DNA from: Streptomyces sp. SLBN-118
GTDB lineage: Bacteria; Actinomycetota; Actinomycetes; Streptomycetales; Streptomycetaceae
DNA: 64,000 nucleotides
Reading direction: 5' to 3'
NCBI RefSeq assembly: GCF_006715635.1
Contig: NZ_VFNP01000002.1
Span: forward strand, 3,410,001-3,474,000
A program made the translations under genes and the position numbers. The notes beneath the pieces were generated by a model that saw only the letters and a list, made by a program, of their open reading frames with translations, was not told the DNA's origin and ran no database searches. Shown here one piece after another: positions 1-8,405 of the stretch. The stretch's first letter is position 1. Each line of letters starts with the position of its first letter.

Positions 1-1058
1 ACCCCGTGGACAACGGCGGGCACCCGGTGGGCGACTGGCGCGGCCGCAAGATCATCGACGCGATACTCGACGACCCGTCGGTCGGGGTGCTGATCTGTCC
101 CATCACCGGCCCGTTCCCGCCGATGAGCGACAAGCTCGCCCAGGACCTGGCGGACGCGGCGGAGGCCACGGACAAGCTGGTGTGCGTGGTGTGGGGATCG
201 CCGGTGGGTACGGAGGCGGCGTACCGCGAGACGCTGCTCGGGTCATCGCGCCTCGCCACGTTCCGTACCTTCGGCAACTGCATCACGGCCGTCCGCGCGT
301 ATCTGGACCACCACCGCTTCACCACCGGCTATCTCTCGCCCTTCGACGAGGCGCCGCGCACCCCCTCCCCCTCCTTCCGCAAGGCGCAGGCGCTGATGCG
401 CCCGGGCAAGCAGCTGAGCGAGCACGCGGCGAAGTCGCTGCTGCGGGCGTACGGAATCCGCGTGCCGCGCGAACAGCTGGTGACCAGCGCCGCCGCGGCG
501 GTCCGGGCCGCGGGCCTGGTCGGCTACCCCGTCGTCATGAAGGCGTCCGGGACACAGCTCGCCCACAAGACCGAACTGGGCCTGGTCAAGGTCGGGCTGA
601 CCTCGGCCAGCCAGGTACGTGACGCCTATCGCGAGCTGACCGACATCGCACGCTACGAGGGCGTGGACCTGGACGGGATCCTGGTCTGCCAGATGGTCGA
701 GCGGGGCGTCGAGATGGTCGTCGGCGTGACTCAGGACGCACTGTTCGGGCCGACGGTGGCGGTCGGCCTGGGCGGAGTGCTGGTCGAGGTGCTGCACGAC
801 ACGGCCGTACGCGTCCCGCCCTTCGGCGAGGACCAGGCGCGCGCGATGCTCGGCGAACTGCGCGGGTGCGCGCTGCTGGACGGGGTCAGGGGCGGCCCGC
901 CGGTGGATGTGGACGCGCTGGTGGAGGTCGTGCTGCGTATCCAGCGGATGGCCCTCGAACTGGGCGACGAGCTCTGCGAGCTGGACATCAATCCCCTGAT
1001 GGTACTGCCGCGCGGTCAGGGCGCCGTGGCACTGGACGCGCTGGCGGTGTGCCGGTGA
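1..1058 (+). CDS. ADP-forming acyl-CoA synthetase (acetate-CoA ligase family), C-terminal part
   Basis: The gene is cut by the left edge of the window; the reading frame is open from base 3. The visible 350 residues contain the end of a succinyl-CoA-ligase-like CoA-binding region (about residues 1-115) and an ATP-grasp domain (about 130-345). Typical pieces are YPVVMKASG, AHKTELGLV, VGLGG and a closing ELDINPLMV. The family makes an acyl-CoA from a carboxylate, CoA and ATP with release of ADP and phosphate. Many actinobacterial members lie in acid-catabolism clusters and have unknown substrates. The stop codon overlaps the GTG start of the next gene, so the two are translated together. The family is clear from motifs; the substrate is not. 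Confidence 0.85.
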   Translation, partial: PVDNGGHPVGDWRGRKIIDAILDDPSVGVLICPITGPFPPMSDKLAQDLADAAEATDKLVCVVWGSPVGTEAAYRETLLGSSRLATFRTFGNCITAVRAYLDHHRFTTGYLSPFDEAPRTPSPSFRKAQALMRPGKQLSEHAAKSLLRAYGIRVPREQLVTSAAAAVRAAGLVGYPVVMKASGTQLAHKTELGLVKVGLTSASQVRDAYRELTDIARYEGVDLDGILVCQMVERGVEMVVGVTQDALFGPTVAVGLGGVLVEVLHDTAVRVPPFGEDQARAMLGELRGCALLDGVRGGPPVDVDALVEVVLRIQRMALELGDELCELDINPLMVLPRGQGAVALDALAVCR

Positions 1059-1846
1059 GCGCCGACGTACTCCACCGCACGGAGGGCGGCGTCTCGTGGA
1101 TCACCCTCAACCGCCCCGAGGCGAAGAACGCCGTCACCTGGGACCAGCGGGAGAGGATCACCGAGCTGCTCGCCGCCGCCTCCGCCGACCCGGAGGTGCG
1201 GGCCGTCGTCATCACCGCGACCGGCACGGGCTTCTGTGCGGGCGCGGATCTGCGCGGCACCCCGCAGACCGCCCGGGAACGGGTCGCCGGGGACGTCGCG
1301 CGGACGATACGCCTGGGGGCGCAGCGACTGATCGGCGCGGTACTGGACTGCGAGAAACCCGTGATCGCCGCGGTGAACGGCACCGCCGCGGGCATCGGCG
1401 CGCATCTGGCCTTCGCCTGCGATCTGGTCCTGGCGGCCGAAACCGCCACGTTCATCGAGGTGTTCGTGCGCCGCGGTCTCGTCCCCGACGGGGGCGGGGC
1501 GTATCTGCTGCCCCGGCTGATCGGACCGCAGCGCGCAAAGGAGCTGATGTTCTTCGGCGACGCGCTCCCGGCGGCCGACGCCGAGCGGCTCGGCCTCGTC
1601 AACCGGGTCGTTGCGGTGGAGGAGTTGAACAAGACCGCGCACGAGTGGGCTCAGCGCCTGGCGGCAGGACCGACGCGCGCGATCGGGCTCGCCAAGCAGC
1701 TGGTGAATTCCTCGCTCGACGTCGACCGGACCGCAGCCTTCGCCGCGGAGGCCGCCGCGCAGGAGATCAACATGACGACGCGGGATGCGAACGAGGGCGT
1801 GGCGAGCTTCGTGGAGCGGCGCACGCCTGAGTACCGGGGGTTCTAG
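1055..1846 (+). CDS. Enoyl-CoA hydratase/isomerase family protein
   Basis: This is a 263-residue crotonase-fold protein. The GTG start at 1055 overlaps the previous stop as GTGA, which decides the start. Family motifs are the LNRPEAKNAV segment near residue 20, the oxyanion-hole region GFCAGADLRG near 65, and AVNGTAAGIGAHLAFACDLV near 105-125. In the stretch that carries the two catalytic glutamates of true hydratases (here FVRRGLVPDGGGAYLL) those positions do not look conserved. It may therefore be an isomerase or another crotonase reaction rather than a hydratase. It probably acts on the CoA ester made by the upstream synthetase. Confidence 0.85.
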   Translation: MSADVLHRTEGGVSWITLNRPEAKNAVTWDQRERITELLAAASADPEVRAVVITATGTGFCAGADLRGTPQTARERVAGDVARTIRLGAQRLIGAVLDCEKPVIAAVNGTAAGIGAHLAFACDLVLAAETATFIEVFVRRGLVPDGGGAYLLPRLIGPQRAKELMFFGDALPAADAERLGLVNRVVAVEELNKTAHEWAQRLAAGPTRAIGLAKQLVNSSLDVDRTAAFAAEAAAQEINMTTRDANEGVASFVERRTPEYRGF

Positions 1847-1973
1847 GTCGACACTCCCTGGAGCACCGGGGTCGCTGGAGCGTCCTCCCATTCATGGGCA
1901 ACTCACCCCAGCAGGGCCTGAGTTGGGTACTGACCGGTTGCTTTTCTGACATGCCACCGTCATTCTGTACCCG

Positions 1974-1989
1974 CGAGTAGATCTACTCG
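1974..1989. promoter_or_regulatory. Perfect 16-bp palindrome upstream of a secreted-protein gene
   Basis: CGAGTAGATCTACTCG is fully self-complementary and lies 80-95 bases before the TTG start at 2069. A partial second copy of the arm, GTAGATCGCTCG, follows at once. A dimeric repressor site is a reasonable guess. Nothing in the window says which protein binds it. Confidence 0.35.
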
Positions 1990-2068
1990 TGTAGATCGCT
2001 CGTGCACCGCTCTCACGCTCCATCCGAATGCGACCCCGGAAGCCCCCCACTCGCTTCAGGAGGACCTC

Positions 2069-3241
2069 TTGAGCAGTAGACATGCCCGGCCCAAACTCCT
2101 TGCCGGTGCCCTCATTTCCGTCAGCACTCTGGCCGCCGTCCAGCTTGCCGCGTTTCCCGCGGCAGGTGCCCCGGCAGGCACCGGGGCGGGTGACCGGGCG
2201 GCCGCCTCGGTCCCCTCGTCCCGCGCGGCAACCGCGGCCGCGGTCGGCCGCGTCGAGGACCGGACCGCCCGGGCGCTCGCCGCTTCGCTCGCCGACGCGA
2301 CCTGGCGCTCACAGGTACGTGATGCGGTCCTGGCCGACAAGCAGGGGGACCTGCGCGCGCTGACCGGCCGGCCCGCCGCGGCGCAGGCCGGAAAGCGCCT
2401 CACATCCTCGCTGGTCTCGGCCGACCGGCAGATCGCCGCCGCCAAGGGCCTCGGCGCGGACACCGGCTCCCTTCTGCGGTTGCGTCTGGCCGCGGACTCG
2501 ATGCGCAAGGACCTCAAGGCGGGCGCCGTTCCGCTGGTCGCCGCCGCCGAGGCCGACGATCACGCCAAGACGATCACCGCATACGACAGCAACGGCGCCG
2601 CCCACACCCTTGACGCGGGCAGGACACCCGACCGGCCCGTCTATGTGCTCGACATCGACGAGTCCAAGGCCCTTGCCGCGGGCATGAAAGTCATGCGCCA
2701 GGAGTTCGGCGAGCGCGGCCTGACAGCGCCGCGGGCGAGCACCACCGGTTCGGGCTTCTGGACCACGCGTATGACCGGCGTGGCGCTCTCGGACGACGAG
2801 GAGCCCTGGTTCAAGGGCGACGCCGAAGTCTATTCGCTGGTGACCGGCTTCGGCTCGGACGGCAGGGTCCGCGTCGACCCGGTCGAGATGCCCTACCTGG
2901 ACAAGGACGGGGTCGTCTACCACCCCAACCAGATCCTGGTGAACTGGTCCAACTACAAGTACAACCTCGCCGACGTCGTGATGATGGAGGAGGACGGCAG
3001 CACCAACTACCGCGACCTCGCCAAGGCCATCGCCGGAATCCTGCTCACCATCGCCGATCAGGGCGCCTACATCCCGTTGGTGAACGCGGTCCTCGATGCC
3101 ATTCCGGACGACTGGTGGACCGACGATCCGGACTACGTCGACTCCTGGTACACCCTCGCCAAGAACGACACGGGCCGCCGCGACGGCGCGCGCTCCAACG
3201 GCTGGATGACCCTCGAGCCGTACTACGTCCAGGGGTTGTGA
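2069..3241 (+). CDS. Secreted protein of unknown function (DUF3103-like)
   Basis: The product has 390 residues. The start is TTG, chosen because a strong AGGAGGA lies six bases upstream (2058-2064). Residues 1-35 form a signal peptide with a basic N-terminus, a hydrophobic core (LLAGALISVSTLAAVQLAA) and an AGA cleavage region. An Ala-rich helical stretch (about 40-150) is followed by a conserved globular part (about 190-390) with segments such as VYVLDIDESKALAAGMKV, WFKGDAEVYSLVTGF and YHPNQILVNWSNYKYN. I associate this part with the DUF3103 family from memory. No catalytic motif is visible. A strong terminator follows. Function unknown; export is well supported. Confidence 0.75.
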   Translation: MSSRHARPKLLAGALISVSTLAAVQLAAFPAAGAPAGTGAGDRAAASVPSSRAATAAAVGRVEDRTARALAASLADATWRSQVRDAVLADKQGDLRALTGRPAAAQAGKRLTSSLVSADRQIAAAKGLGADTGSLLRLRLAADSMRKDLKAGAVPLVAAAEADDHAKTITAYDSNGAAHTLDAGRTPDRPVYVLDIDESKALAAGMKVMRQEFGERGLTAPRASTTGSGFWTTRMTGVALSDDEEPWFKGDAEVYSLVTGFGSDGRVRVDPVEMPYLDKDGVVYHPNQILVNWSNYKYNLADVVMMEEDGSTNYRDLAKAIAGILLTIADQGAYIPLVNAVLDAIPDDWWTDDPDYVDSWYTLAKNDTGRRDGARSNGWMTLEPYYVQGL

Positions 3242-3289
3242 GACCTCGCCCGCCCCTGCGCTCACCCATGTTCTGAAGCGCTTGCCGTG

Positions 3290-3332
3290 ACGGCCCCTGC
3301 GGCCGGGCCGAACGCCCGGCCGCAGGGGCCGT
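3290..3332 (+). terminator. Rho-independent-type terminator
   Basis: A perfect 19-bp stem (left arm from 3290, right arm to 3332) has a 5-base loop, CGAAC, and is followed by a short T run. It ends the secreted-protein transcript 50 bases after its stop codon. Confidence 0.85.
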
Positions 3333-3417
3333 TTCGCAGGCCAGCCACCCATCAGCCGCGTCAACAACCCTCCGGGTCAATACAGCTAGGGCGTGGCAGC
3401 CCTCCACGGGGTTCCAA

Positions 3418-3434
3418 TCTGACGCCTCGTCAGG
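3418..3434. promoter_or_regulatory. Operator copy 1 of a 17-bp palindrome
   Basis: TCTGACGCCTCGTCAGG has two 7-bp half-sites with a 3-bp spacer and lies 13 bases before the flavin reductase start. The same design recurs at 11618, 16749 and 16827. Its size and symmetry fit a TetR-family site. The regulator is not identified. Confidence 0.6.
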
Positions 3435-3446
3435 TTCAATGAGGAT

Positions 3447-4055
3447 GTGATGGGACACGCAGGGATGGCGGCCACCGCCGTCCGATACCTCAGGTCGGTC
3501 GGGGCCCCCACGGCCACCGAGCCGTTCGACGCCTTGCCGCGCCCGGACCTGCGAGCCGTCGGCGACGACGAGCGGCTGCCCGTCGACCCGGGCGAATTCC
3601 GGCGCGTCCTCGGCCACTTCGCGACCGGCGTCACCGTCGTCACGGCTTACGACGAGGCGGGCCCTGCCGGTTTCGCCTGCCAGTCCTTCGCCTCGCTCTC
3701 CCTCGATCCCCCACTGATCGCCTTCATGGTCGCCCGCACGTCGACGACCTGGCCGCGCATCGCGGGCGCCGGAGCCTTCTGCGTCAACATCCTGGGCGCG
3801 CACCAGGGCGAGCTGTGCCGGGGCTTCGCGATCAGCGGCGCGGACAAGTTCGCGGGCGTCGGGTACGACCGCGCACCGGCGACCGGGTCGCCGCGCCTGG
3901 AATCCGTACCAGCCTGGATCGACTGCACGATCCAGGCGGTGCACACGGGCGGCGACCACCTGATCGTCGTGGGCCGGGTGGAAGCCCTCGGCGCCTGTGA
4001 GGACGGTGCGCCACTGCTCTTCCACCGGGGGACGTTCGGCCGCTTCACCGCGTGA
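3447..4055 (+). CDS. Flavin reductase domain protein (two-component monooxygenase reductase)
   Basis: The product has 202 residues. The C-terminal 150 form a flavin-reductase-like split-barrel domain: FRRVLGHFATGVTVVTAYD (about 50-68), the conserved SFASLSLDPPLIAFMV (about 77-92), FCVNILGAHQGELCRGFA, and HLIVVGRVEALG. Such proteins supply reduced FMN or FAD to a partner oxygenase (HpaC- or HsaB-like). No oxygenase is adjacent, so the partner is elsewhere or was lost with the neighbouring rearrangement. GTG at 3447 and ATG at 3450 are both possible starts. The operator copy just upstream links it to the acyl-CoA genes at 8.4-18.4 kb. The stop codon is followed in the same frame by a headless recombinase. 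Confidence 0.85.
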   Translation: MMGHAGMAATAVRYLRSVGAPTATEPFDALPRPDLRAVGDDERLPVDPGEFRRVLGHFATGVTVVTAYDEAGPAGFACQSFASLSLDPPLIAFMVARTSTTWPRIAGAGAFCVNILGAHQGELCRGFAISGADKFAGVGYDRAPATGSPRLESVPAWIDCTIQAVHTGGDHLIVVGRVEALGACEDGAPLLFHRGTFGRFTA

Positions 4056-4721
4056 GCGCGGAGCTCGCACGGCCTGGACGTACAGGAGAAGGCCGTCAAG
4101 GCGTGGGCCAAGACCAACGGTCACCGCATCGTTCACGTGTCGCGCGATGAGGGCGTGTCTGGTGCGACCGAAGCGCTTGACCGTCCGGGCCTGTCAGAAG
4201 CTCTGCTGCTCATCAGGGAGGGCGAGGCAGAGGGGCTGCTGATACCTCGGCTCGACCGGTTGGCCCGTGCGCTCACAGTGCAGGAAGCCACGCTTGCTGT
4301 GGTCTGGCGTGACGGCGGGAAGGTCTTCACCGCCGATGGCGGGGAGGTCCACCAGGATGACCCTGACGACCCGATGCGCACGGCCATGCGACAGGTCATC
4401 GGCGTGTTCGCCGAACTCGATCGGCGCATGGTGGTCAAGCGTCTCCGGGACGGGCGTGCGGCCAAGGCAGCATCCGGACGGAAGGCCGTTGGGGCGTACG
4501 CCTACGGCTTCCACGGGGACGGAGAGGGGCGAGAGCGTGACGCAGCACCCAACCCCACGGAGCAGGCCGCACAGGCCCGCATACTCGAACTGAGGGCGGA
4601 GGGGATGAGCTACCGGGCCATCGGTGCGCAGCTCGACTCTGAGGGCCTGCCCCCGCGCAGAGCCGCGAAGTGGAGTGCCATGACGGTTCGCTCCGTTTGC
4701 CAGCAGGCCGGGATCTCCTGA
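4056..4721 (+). pseudogene. Serine recombinase lacking its N-terminus
   Basis: Recognisable resolvase/integrase sequence starts around base 4068 (GLDVQEKAVKAWAK) and runs through RDEGVSGA, RLDRLAR, a segment before FAELDRRMVVKRLRDGRAAK, and a C-terminal helix-turn-helix-like part (GMSYRAIGAQLDSEG). The first 15-20 residues, which carry the catalytic serine, are missing. The frame runs straight back into the stop codon of the flavin reductase. An internal ATG at 4137 gives 194 residues but would still be inactive. It is the best evidence that the next 3 kb is a mobile-element remnant whose left end was deleted. Confidence 0.8.
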
Positions 4722-4941
4722 ACAGGCGCACAGCGGCACAGACAGGCCCTCGGCTTACGCCGGGGGCCGCTGTCAACCGTGGGTGTCTGACGCCGTCCGA
4801 CAGGCGTAACGATGCCTGCCCCTGCCGACCACGGGCTTACAGGGGCAGACGCAGCGGGTGCAGGTCGCTCGAACCGCTCCCCCTTCCAGCGCACCTCGGT
4901 CGTGGTGCTCGCCGTCCCTCAATGCGCCGGGGGTCTGTCGG

Positions 4942-5163
4942 TCACCCGTCCCGGACCACCATCGCGAACGATGTACAGAGACGCCGGAACCCCTTGTGTC
5001 CGCTTCGGCCCGTGTGGCTCATGCACTCCACGTCGACCGTCGCGCCGTCCGTAGAGGGCATGGCCGTCCACTTGCAGTGAAGGCACTCCGCTTCGAAGGT
5101 CACGTCGGTGTCCGGGTGCTGCGTGATCCGATGCTTCACGTACCGCATGACGGAGCGCACCAT
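4942..5163 (-). CDS. Small protein, DUF7848-like
   Basis: The product has 73 residues and starts at an ATG that shares one base with the stop codon of the upstream gene (TGATG), so it is probably translated by coupling. The sequence MRYVKHRITQHPDTDVTFEA, a CLHC pair and a later ECMSHTGRSGHKGF resemble small proteins found on Streptomyces integrative elements, which I recall as DUF7848. The two cysteine-containing stretches could bind zinc. Function unknown. Confidence 0.6.
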   Translation of the reverse strand: MVRSVMRYVKHRITQHPDTDVTFEAECLHCKWTAMPSTDGATVDVECMSHTGRSGHKGFRRLCTSFAMVVRDG

Positions 5164-5405
5164 CACTCGGCCCCGTGCTCTTCCCGCAGGTGCGTACGGA
5201 GAACGACGTTCGCATCGGACACCTTCGAGTAGTCCCCAACTGACCGGGCGTTGGTTCGATTCACAGCGATGCCGAGGCACGCGCCGCAACCGCCCACAGG
5301 GTCCGGCTCCCCGACCGGAGCTGTCACATGTACCGGCCCCGTCATCGTCGTCTTCGGTGTACTCATCCCGTACGGCCTCCCCGCCTGGATCTCGCTGTGA
5401 TCCAT
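5163..5405 (-). CDS. Small conserved-type protein of unknown function
   Basis: The product has 80 residues from ATG 5405; a shorter start at an internal ATG (MSTPKTTM) is also possible. It has a GGCGACLGI motif and a C-terminal VLRTHLREEHGAE. The gene follows the XRE/DUF5753 gene by 24 bases on the same strand and overlaps the next gene by one base, so it belongs to the element's operon. Function not recognised. Confidence 0.5.
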   Translation of the reverse strand: MDHSEIQAGRPYGMSTPKTTMTGPVHVTAPVGEPDPVGGCGACLGIAVNRTNARSVGDYSKVSDANVVLRTHLREEHGAE

Positions 5406-5429
5406 CCTTGGGGCTCTGGCCCAGCGTCC

Positions 5430-6261
5430 CTACCCTCTTTTCTCTTGAGGCAAGAACTCGTCTCGGATGCTCTCGACGAGGGCGCGCATGTCGTCGCCGT
5501 AGAGCGCCACGCCGGCGAATCGCTCGAAGGTGTCCACGTAGGTCTGCATGTCCCTGGGGTCCCGTGTCGTGATCTCCGAGTGGAACGTCTCGACGATCAC
5601 AAGCCGGTCATCGTGGATGCTGAAGCACGTCATGGGGAAGTCCGGCATCCGACCAGCCAGGGGCACCACCCCAACGGTCACGTTGGGGAGGCGGGACAGG
5701 GACACGAGCCGATCGAGTTGTACCGCCATCACGACTGGCTCGCAGATCAGCCACCGTAGGACGTGCTCACAGATCACGAAGTAGAACGACCGGCCGTCTT
5801 CGTAGAGCGTCGCCTGCCGCTCCATCCTCGCTGCCACCGTCCGAGCCTTGGTCTCGTCCGGCAAAGCTGGAGGCAGGGAGAACACCGCCGTGGTGTACTC
5901 CGGTGTCTGGAGGAGTCCGGGGATGAGTTGCCCCTGAAACAGCCTGAGAGCGGCTGTGTTGGTCGATGGCCTTGATCGTGTTCTGGTGCTTCCACGGGCC
6001 CATACGGCGCAGCAGGCGCCACGCTGTGGCCTCGGTGACCTCGGCTCGGGCAGTTTCGAGGAACTGTTCCTTCACCGTGTCCGAGACTCTGAGCGCGGAC
6101 AGGATCAGGTCGACGTCCTGAACAGTGGGCAGGGTCCGGCCGTTCTCGATCTTCGAGAGCTTCCCTGCGGACATGGAAGCCCTGCGGGCTACCGCGTCAC
6201 CGGTCAGTCCCGATGCTTCCCGCAGTGCCCGCAGGGCTCTCCCGATCGACTCCGTGGTCAG
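5430..6261 (-). pseudogene. XRE-family regulator with DUF5753 domain, frameshifted
   Basis: The N-terminal helix-turn-helix part (RALRALREASGLTGDAVARR, then KLSKIENGRTLPTV) reads in one frame from about 6261. The DUF5753 part (LFQGQLIPGLLQTPEYTTAV onward to EFLPQEKRG) reads in another. The switch is near 5945-5960 and fits loss of one base. The only in-frame start that gives the normal N-terminus is CTG at 6261, overlapping the previous stop as CTGA where ATGA or GTGA would be usual. Both features suggest decay, or errors in the sequence. Intact relatives are DNA-binding regulators often paired with small DUF397- or DUF6879-type proteins. Confidence 0.75.
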
Positions 6262-6782
6262 TGATGCCGCTCCCAGTAGGCCGCGAACGGCACGGCGCGG
6301 GTGAGCGCCACGTCGCGGTAACCCCGGTACTCCCTCAGCCGGTCGGCAGGCAGGAGCTCACCGCCGATGAACGCGCCCTCGGGGGTGTAGTGCATGCGGT
6401 ACACGTCACGGTCGTCGAAGAGCCAGAAGTCGTGATCGGGTAGGCCGGTCACCTTCTGCTCGGCAAGGTCAATGATCGCGATGGACTCCCCGGCCTTGAT
6501 GTTGCCGGGGTAAGCCGACAGCTCGTAACGCAGGTAGTCAGTCAGAGGGGAGCGCAGGACATGAACGCGGGACACGCTCTTGCCCTTGTCGGTCATCGAG
6601 CGCACCCATGGGTTGTCGCTCCACTCCGGGCTCATGTCCTCACCCGCGAGGAACCGAGCGATCTCTTCCCGCTCCTCCTCCACGTCGTACACGTCAAGCG
6701 TCTCCAGCCGGAACGCGGTCCGCTCGAAGGTCTCGAAGAGACGGCCGAACTCCTCACCGCTGAGCACGGAAGAACTCCTCAA
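6258..6782 (-). CDS. DUF6879-like protein
   Basis: The product has up to 174 residues. The core EEFGRLFETFERTAFRLETL, then LAGEDMSPEWSDNPWV, FWLFDDRDVYRMHY and a closing VPFAAYWERHH match what I know as the DUF6879 family, common next to XRE/DUF5753 regulators. ATG 6782 overlaps the upstream gene by 29 bases; GTG 6767 would reduce this to 14. The end overlaps the regulator start, so the pair is co-translated. Role unknown; it may be the regulator's partner. Confidence 0.7.
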   Translation of the reverse strand: MRSSSVLSGEEFGRLFETFERTAFRLETLDVYDVEEEREEIARFLAGEDMSPEWSDNPWVRSMTDKGKSVSRVHVLRSPLTDYLRYELSAYPGNIKAGESIAIIDLAEQKVTGLPDHDFWLFDDRDVYRMHYTPEGAFIGGELLPADRLREYRGYRDVALTRAVPFAAYWERHH

Positions 6783-6969
6783 GCACTGCGGCCGGAACCA
6801 CGACTGCCGTCTCGCCCTCGGGCAGGTCGAGCTGTGCCAGTCGCTCAGGATCGGTGATCACGTAGCCCTGCACCACGTAGTCCTTGCCGTCGTCCGTGCC
6901 CCAAAGCGTCGGGCACGTTCCGTTCTTGCAGTCCGGGTCTCCCGACAGCTTCCGCAACGGTGCGCCCAT
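6754..6969 (-). CDS. Small protein of an element operon
   Basis: The product has 71 residues: MGAPLRKLSGDPDCKNGTCP, then a VVQGYVITDPERLAQLDLPEGE segment and a C-terminal helix ending VLEEFFRAQR. It is the first gene of the DUF6879/XRE unit and overlaps it. The Cys-x4-Cys pair (CKNGTC) is the only feature of note. Similar short proteins sit upstream of DUF6879 genes in Streptomyces. Function unknown. Confidence 0.6.
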   Translation of the reverse strand: MGAPLRKLSGDPDCKNGTCPTLWGTDDGKDYVVQGYVITDPERLAQLDLPEGETAVVVPAAVLEEFFRAQR

Positions 6970-7138
6970 GGCTTTCCCCTCACGTCGACAGTCCTTGTCG
7001 CGTTCGATGCTTCTGGCTTACGGGCAGCATGGTCAAGATCCCCGGCTTTCCAGAACGGGAAAGTCGCTTGCTCGACGCGGCTCTACACGGGCTTGGGGGG
7101 CCGAGACGGATGGACGAGACCTCTGGTTCCCCAAAGCA

Positions 7139-7357
7139 TTACCACGCGAACTCCTCGTGCAGTGGCTCGATCAGCAGACCGGGCAGGGACGCGAAGGCCG
7201 CGGCGCCGATGATCGCCACAAAGGTGACGATCGCGACGAACCAGGCGCGATGAATACGGGGAGGCCGACGCAGGGTCCCCGGGCTGCCGTGCGAAGCGGT
7301 TGTCTCGTTCACGTCACTCAGCATCCGGGGGCGGACCTCCGCCAACGAGTGGCCCAA
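7139..7357 (-). pseudogene. MFS transporter, N-terminal fragment only
   Basis: Up to 72 codons remain. After a short cytoplasmic stretch comes a typical first transmembrane helix, HRAWFVAIVTFVAIIGAAAF, then ASLPGLLIEPLHEEFAW, which in family members continues with Ser-Arg-Gly-Thr. Here the frame meets TAA right after that Trp, and no later transporter sequence exists in the window. The fragment is divergent from the GlxA-type regulator, the usual layout for a regulator and its transporter. The break marks the right edge of the element remnant. Confidence 0.65.
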
Positions 7358-7383
7358 CAGACAGCATTCGATAGGATCGGGCC

Positions 7384-8367
7384 ATGGGTGATGACAGAAC
7401 GCACCGGGTTGTCGTGCTGGCCCTGACCGGGCTGCTCCCCTTCGAGCTGGGCATTCCGCACCGGATCTTCGGCCGCGCCAAGGACACGGACGGCCATCCG
7501 TTCTACGAGATCGTCACCTGCTCACTGAGCCCGGGCCCCGTCCGTACGGACGCCGACTTCGACATTCACGTCGAGCACGGCCCGGAGATCCTCGCCACGG
7601 CGGACACCGTCGTCGTCCCCGCCTCGTACGAGCTGGGTCCCGTCTTCGACGAGGGCCGGCTCACCGAGGAACTGGCCGACGCCCTCGCGCACATCCGGCC
7701 CGGCACGCGCATGGTTTCCATCTGCACCGGCGGTTACGTTCTCGCCGCCGCCGGGTACCTCGACGGACGGCCCGCCACCACCCACTGGTCGTCCGCCGAG
7801 CACTTCCAGCGGCTCTTTCCCTCCGTCAAGGTCGATGCAGATGTGCTCTTCATCGACGACGGTGACGTCCTCACCTCGGCGGGCGTCGCCGCCGGCATCG
7901 ACCTGTGCCTGCACATCGTGCGGCGCGACCACGGCACGGCCGTCGCCAACGACGTCGCGCGCCGCACCGTCGTACCGCCGCACCGCGACGGCGGGCAGGC
8001 CCAGTACATCCACCGGCCCGTCCCCGAACCGCAGTCGGCGACCACCACCGGCGCGCGGGAATGGGCGCTGAGTCGGCTCCACGAGCCGATCCAGCTGCGC
8101 GACATGGCCGACCGGGAGTCCATGTCGGTACGGACGTTCACCCGCCGCTTCCGCGAGGAGGCGGGCATCAGCCCCGGGCAGTGGCTGACGCGGCAGCGCG
8201 TGGAGCGGGCCAGGCATCTGCTGGAGTCCACGGATCTCTCCGTCGACCAGGTGGCACGGGACGCGGGCTTCGGTACGGCGCAGTCGATGCGGCAGCATCT
8301 GCAGGCGGCGCTGGGTGTCCCGCCGACCGCCTACCGCCGTGCGTTCCGCGCCGCCGCGGGCGGCTGA
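7384..8367 (+). CDS. GlxA-type transcriptional regulator (DJ-1/PfpI plus AraC domains)
   Basis: The product has 327 residues. Residues 8-170 form a DJ-1/PfpI-like amidotransferase fold with a conserved cysteine in SICTGGYVLAAAG (about 117). Residues 220-325 are an AraC-type double helix-turn-helix (MADRESMSVRTFTRRFREEA and VDQVARDAGFGTAQSMRQHL). The N-terminal domain is thought to sense small molecules and is usually not enzymatic in this family. It is divergently placed from the broken MFS gene, its probable former target. ATG 7384 is the only good start. Confidence 0.9.
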   Translation: MGDDRTHRVVVLALTGLLPFELGIPHRIFGRAKDTDGHPFYEIVTCSLSPGPVRTDADFDIHVEHGPEILATADTVVVPASYELGPVFDEGRLTEELADALAHIRPGTRMVSICTGGYVLAAAGYLDGRPATTHWSSAEHFQRLFPSVKVDADVLFIDDGDVLTSAGVAAGIDLCLHIVRRDHGTAVANDVARRTVVPPHRDGGQAQYIHRPVPEPQSATTTGAREWALSRLHEPIQLRDMADRESMSVRTFTRRFREEAGISPGQWLTRQRVERARHLLESTDLSVDQVARDAGFGTAQSMRQHLQAALGVPPTAYRRAFRAAAGG

Positions 8368-8405
8368 GCCCGCTGTGTGCGGCTGAAGCGGCGGCCTGAG
8401 GCGGT

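Larger units (their letters stand above)
4056..7138. mobile_element. Remnant of an integrative element
   Basis: The block contains the headless recombinase, then five minus-strand genes of kinds common on actinobacterial integrative elements: two small proteins, an XRE/DUF5753 regulator (frameshifted), a DUF6879-like protein and another small protein. On the right it abuts an MFS transporter gene cut after about 72 codons. I found no duplicated attachment core at the two ends. A later deletion that removed attL, the recombinase head and the rest of the MFS gene would explain this. Ends are inferred from gene breaks. Confidence 0.55.

Noticed and set aside
4056..4100. Duplicated attachment core between the two ends of the element remnant
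   Set aside because: Sequences around 4056-4090 and 7120-7145 share no convincing direct repeat.
4786..4803. TCTGACGCCGTCCGACAG, similar to the 17-bp operator
   Set aside because: The second half-site does not fit (CGACAG instead of CGTCAG and a longer spacer), and it lies inside the element remnant with no start codon near.
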